DNA of 15,954 nt from Clostridia bacterium. Lineage in GTDB: Bacteria > Bacillota_A > Clostridia > Christensenellales > Aristaeellaceae. The notes under the pieces were generated by a model, which had not been told where the DNA came from, searched no databases, and was given only the letters and a program-made list of their open reading frames with translations. Both the position numbers and the translations under genes were made by a program. Shown here in pieces: positions 14,640 through 15,954 of the stretch; the stretch's first letter is position 1; every line of letters begins with the position of its first letter. The DNA is taken from NCBI GenBank assembly GCA_017432405.1, contig JAFRJF010000086.1:1-15954 (forward strand), read 5' to 3'.

Positions 14640-15362
14640 ATGGCCGCCAATGGAATTCTTCAGATGTTGCGCGAGGAGAAGCGCGCCGGCATATCGGGCG
14701 GGCTGTACCACGAGCTGCAGGTGCGGATGACCTACCATTCCAACCACATCGAAGGCAGCCGGCTCACCGAAGAGCAGACGCGGATGATCTTTGAGACGAA
14801 TACCGTCGACAGCGGGGTTGGCCTGCCTGTGGACGATATACTGGAAACCGTTCATCACTTCCGGGCCATCGATTACGTGATCGACTGCGCGGAGGAAGCG
14901 CTGACAGAGGAAATCGTGAAGCGGCTGCATTACATCCTGAAGCACGACACCAGGGACGCTGCACTGGACTGGTTCGCGGTGGGCGATTACAAGCGCCGGC
15001 CCAATATGGTTGGCGGGCGTGAAACGGTCAGGCCGAAGGACGTGCCCGCCCGGATGAAGGCGCTGCTGGCGGATTACAATGCCAGGGAAACGGTTACAAT
15101 GGAGGACGTGATCGCCTTGCACGCCGAGTTTGAACACATCCATCCCTTTCAGGATGGCAACGGCAGGGTCGGGCGCCTGGTCGCGCTGAAGGAATGCCTG
15201 AGGCACGGCATCGTCCCATTCATCATTGAGGACAGCAAGAAGCACTTCTATTACCGGGGACTGGCCCAATGGCGAACGGAAAAGGGATGGCTGACGGACA
15301 CCTGCCTGGACGGCCAGGATACGTTTAAGAGATTGTTGGATATGCTGGAGATAGGGTATTGA
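14640..15362 (+). CDS. Fic-family protein (AMP transferase, class II)
   Basis: Fic proteins attach AMP, or sometimes other nucleotide parts, to hydroxyl side chains of target proteins. The 240 residues include the complete active motif HPFQDGNGR at 168-176 (H168 catalytic base, D172 metal ligand, N174 and R176 for phosphate), an upstream flap region around DYKRRPNMVGG (116-126), and an N-terminal self-inhibition motif S34-N-H-I-E38-G39 that matches the [S/T]xxxE[G/N] rule of class II Fic proteins, where Glu blocks ATP. There is no winged-helix domain at the C-terminus, unlike many class II members. AGGAGG stands just before the ATG. No antitoxin gene is adjacent, as expected when the inhibitor is built in. 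The neighbour upstream is an exported L,D-transpeptidase; whether they share a role is unknown. The target is unknown and the protein should be cytoplasmic. Confidence 0.93.
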   Translation: MAANGILQMLREEKRAGISGGLYHELQVRMTYHSNHIEGSRLTEEQTRMIFETNTVDSGVGLPVDDILETVHHFRAIDYVIDCAEEALTEEIVKRLHYILKHDTRDAALDWFAVGDYKRRPNMVGGRETVRPKDVPARMKALLADYNARETVTMEDVIALHAEFEHIHPFQDGNGRVGRLVALKECLRHGIVPFIIEDSKKHFYYRGLAQWRTEKGWLTDTCLDGQDTFKRLLDMLEIGY

Positions 15363-15373
15363 CGGGGAAAAGG

Positions 15374-15418
15374 AAACCGCCCCGCCGCCCGTGAATGGGC
15401 GGCGGGGTGGCGCGGTTT
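15374..15418. terminator. Bidirectional terminator between Fic gene and the minus-strand gene
   Basis: An 11-bp GC stem CCCCGCCGCCC / GGGCGGCGGGG (15380-15390 with 15397-15407, loop GTGAAT) is flanked by AAACCG and CGGTTTT arms (15374-15379 and 15413-15418). T-runs follow on both strands. It separates convergent genes. Confidence 0.9.
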
Positions 15419-15428
15419 TGGGAAGGGG

Positions 15429-15812
15429 TTATTTCCAGGAGAAGGCGGTGTATTTGCCCTTTTGGGCCAATTCGTACAGGGAGGCTCGGTCGACCTCCAA
15501 ATAGTAGGTGCCCTTGGGCTGCAAGCCCTGAGTCACGCATACGTTCCCACGGTCTGAACAGCTGATTTCATTCAGGTTCCGGTCGTAGAGGGTGAAAGTA
15601 TATTCAGATAGGCCGCTGAAGGTGATGGATTGTGTCTTCGGCAGCTTGATCCTGTACCAGCGATAGTAATTATCGCTCTTCGTCTGGGCGATTTCCACCT
15701 TCTTCCCCGCCTTGACCGTGATGGCCCTGCCCATGCAATAGTTGGGCTTGTTGACGGTCGCGGCTTTTTTGGTGCTGAACTTCACCTTGCCACTCTCTTT
15801 GTTATCATACAT
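15429..15812 (-). CDS. Small beta-sandwich (PPC-like) protein, probably truncated
   Basis: I do not recognise this 127-residue protein firmly. The pattern IAQTKSDNYYRWYRIKLPKTQSITF, then FTLYDRNLNEI and GTYYLEVD, resembles a bacterial pre-peptidase C-terminal (PPC) beta-sandwich, where a short ligand-binding-like domain sits in a longer secreted protein. The N-terminus here is polar and rich in lysine, with no signal peptide, and no ribosome site lies before the ATG at 15812 (the preceding bases are an AT-rich TTTACTATAT). The frame stays open only to an in-frame TAA at 15837-15839. This fits a domain cut off from a larger surface protein by decay or recombination. A genuine small cytoplasmic protein is possible but less likely. 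It is followed by a strong terminator. Confidence 0.5.
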   Translation of the reverse strand: MYDNKESGKVKFSTKKAATVNKPNYCMGRAITVKAGKKVEIAQTKSDNYYRWYRIKLPKTQSITFSGLSEYTFTLYDRNLNEISCSDRGNVCVTQGLQPKGTYYLEVDRASLYELAQKGKYTAFSWK

Positions 15813-15928
15813 ATATAGTAAACGACAAAAGAGATTTTACTTAAAGGAGCAGAGCGACCTCAACTGATCGTTGGGGGAAGCCCATACCTCAAAGGCTGAA
15901 TCGACCGTCGATTCAAGGAGGGAAAGCG

Positions 15929-15954
15929 ATGAGAAGAAGACATTGTGAGTGTTC
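15929..15954 (+). CDS. Start of a further gene (first residues MRRRHCECS)
   Basis: AAGGAGGG (15915-15922) lies six bases before the ATG at 15929, an almost perfect ribosome site, and the frame is open to the window edge. The nine visible residues begin with a basic stretch typical of a signal peptide or DNA-binding tail, but function cannot be told. Upstream, 15813-15928 holds a small perfect hairpin GAATCGA/TCGATTC (15898-15914) and a wobble-containing stem CCTCAAC/GTTGGGG (15857-15875 region) that could structure the leader. Confidence 0.6.

Overview
This is a compact, GC-rich, chromosomal window that looks like an anaerobic Clostridia-type Firmicute, probably gut-associated. The grounds are strong AGGAGG-type ribosome sites before most genes, sigma-A promoters, a CotH protein, a TAXI-type TRAP transporter, BIG2/L,D-transpeptidase surface proteins, and two kinds of small inverted-repeat element of a style common in such genomes. 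The placement below class level is my inference. I saw no phage, integrase, full insertion sequence, CRISPR array, tRNA or rRNA.

Layout. On the minus strand, 1-1267 is most of trkA (3' end beyond the window), read from a TTG start. A heptamer-repeat inverted element (1297-1446) lies between it and a sugar-phosphate isomerase-like TIM-barrel gene (1421-2212) and supplies that gene's last nine codons and stop. A divergent promoter region (2213-2440) then drives the isomerase leftwards and a class II fructose-bisphosphate aldolase (2441-3424) rightwards. Next on the plus strand are a 962-residue membrane-anchored CotH protein with three lamin-tail domains (3521-6409) and a LysR-surE-CYTH run (6551-8803) that ends at a bidirectional terminator.

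From 13309 down to 8903 the genes are on the minus strand: a DMT/EamA exporter, then a TAXI solute-binding protein and its fused TRAP permease. The binding protein has a very good promoter. Between it and the permease are a terminator-like hairpin and a 224-bp MITE-like inverted repeat, which suggests the permease is made in smaller amounts than the binding protein. From 13533 rightwards comes a secreted BIG2-L,D-transpeptidase followed 15 bp later by a class II Fic protein. The window closes with a minus-strand, probably truncated beta-sandwich protein (15429-15812) and the first nine codons of a plus-strand gene with a strong ribosome site (15929 onward).

How the genes fit together. Core functions are potassium uptake control (TrkA), glycolysis (Fba) and carboxylate or amino-acid-like solute import (TAXI-TRAP). 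SurE and the CYTH protein both belong to phosphatase families that act on nucleotides or short polyphosphates, so the LysR-surE-CYTH run may be one regulated phosphate-ester unit. CotH and the L,D-transpeptidase act at the cell surface. No single strikingly new system is evident. The most unusual items are the repeat-derived C-terminus of the isomerase together with its altered metal ligands, the CotH/lamin-tail architecture without a Shine-Dalgarno site, the TRAP operon split by terminator and MITE, and the L,D-transpeptidase-Fic pair.
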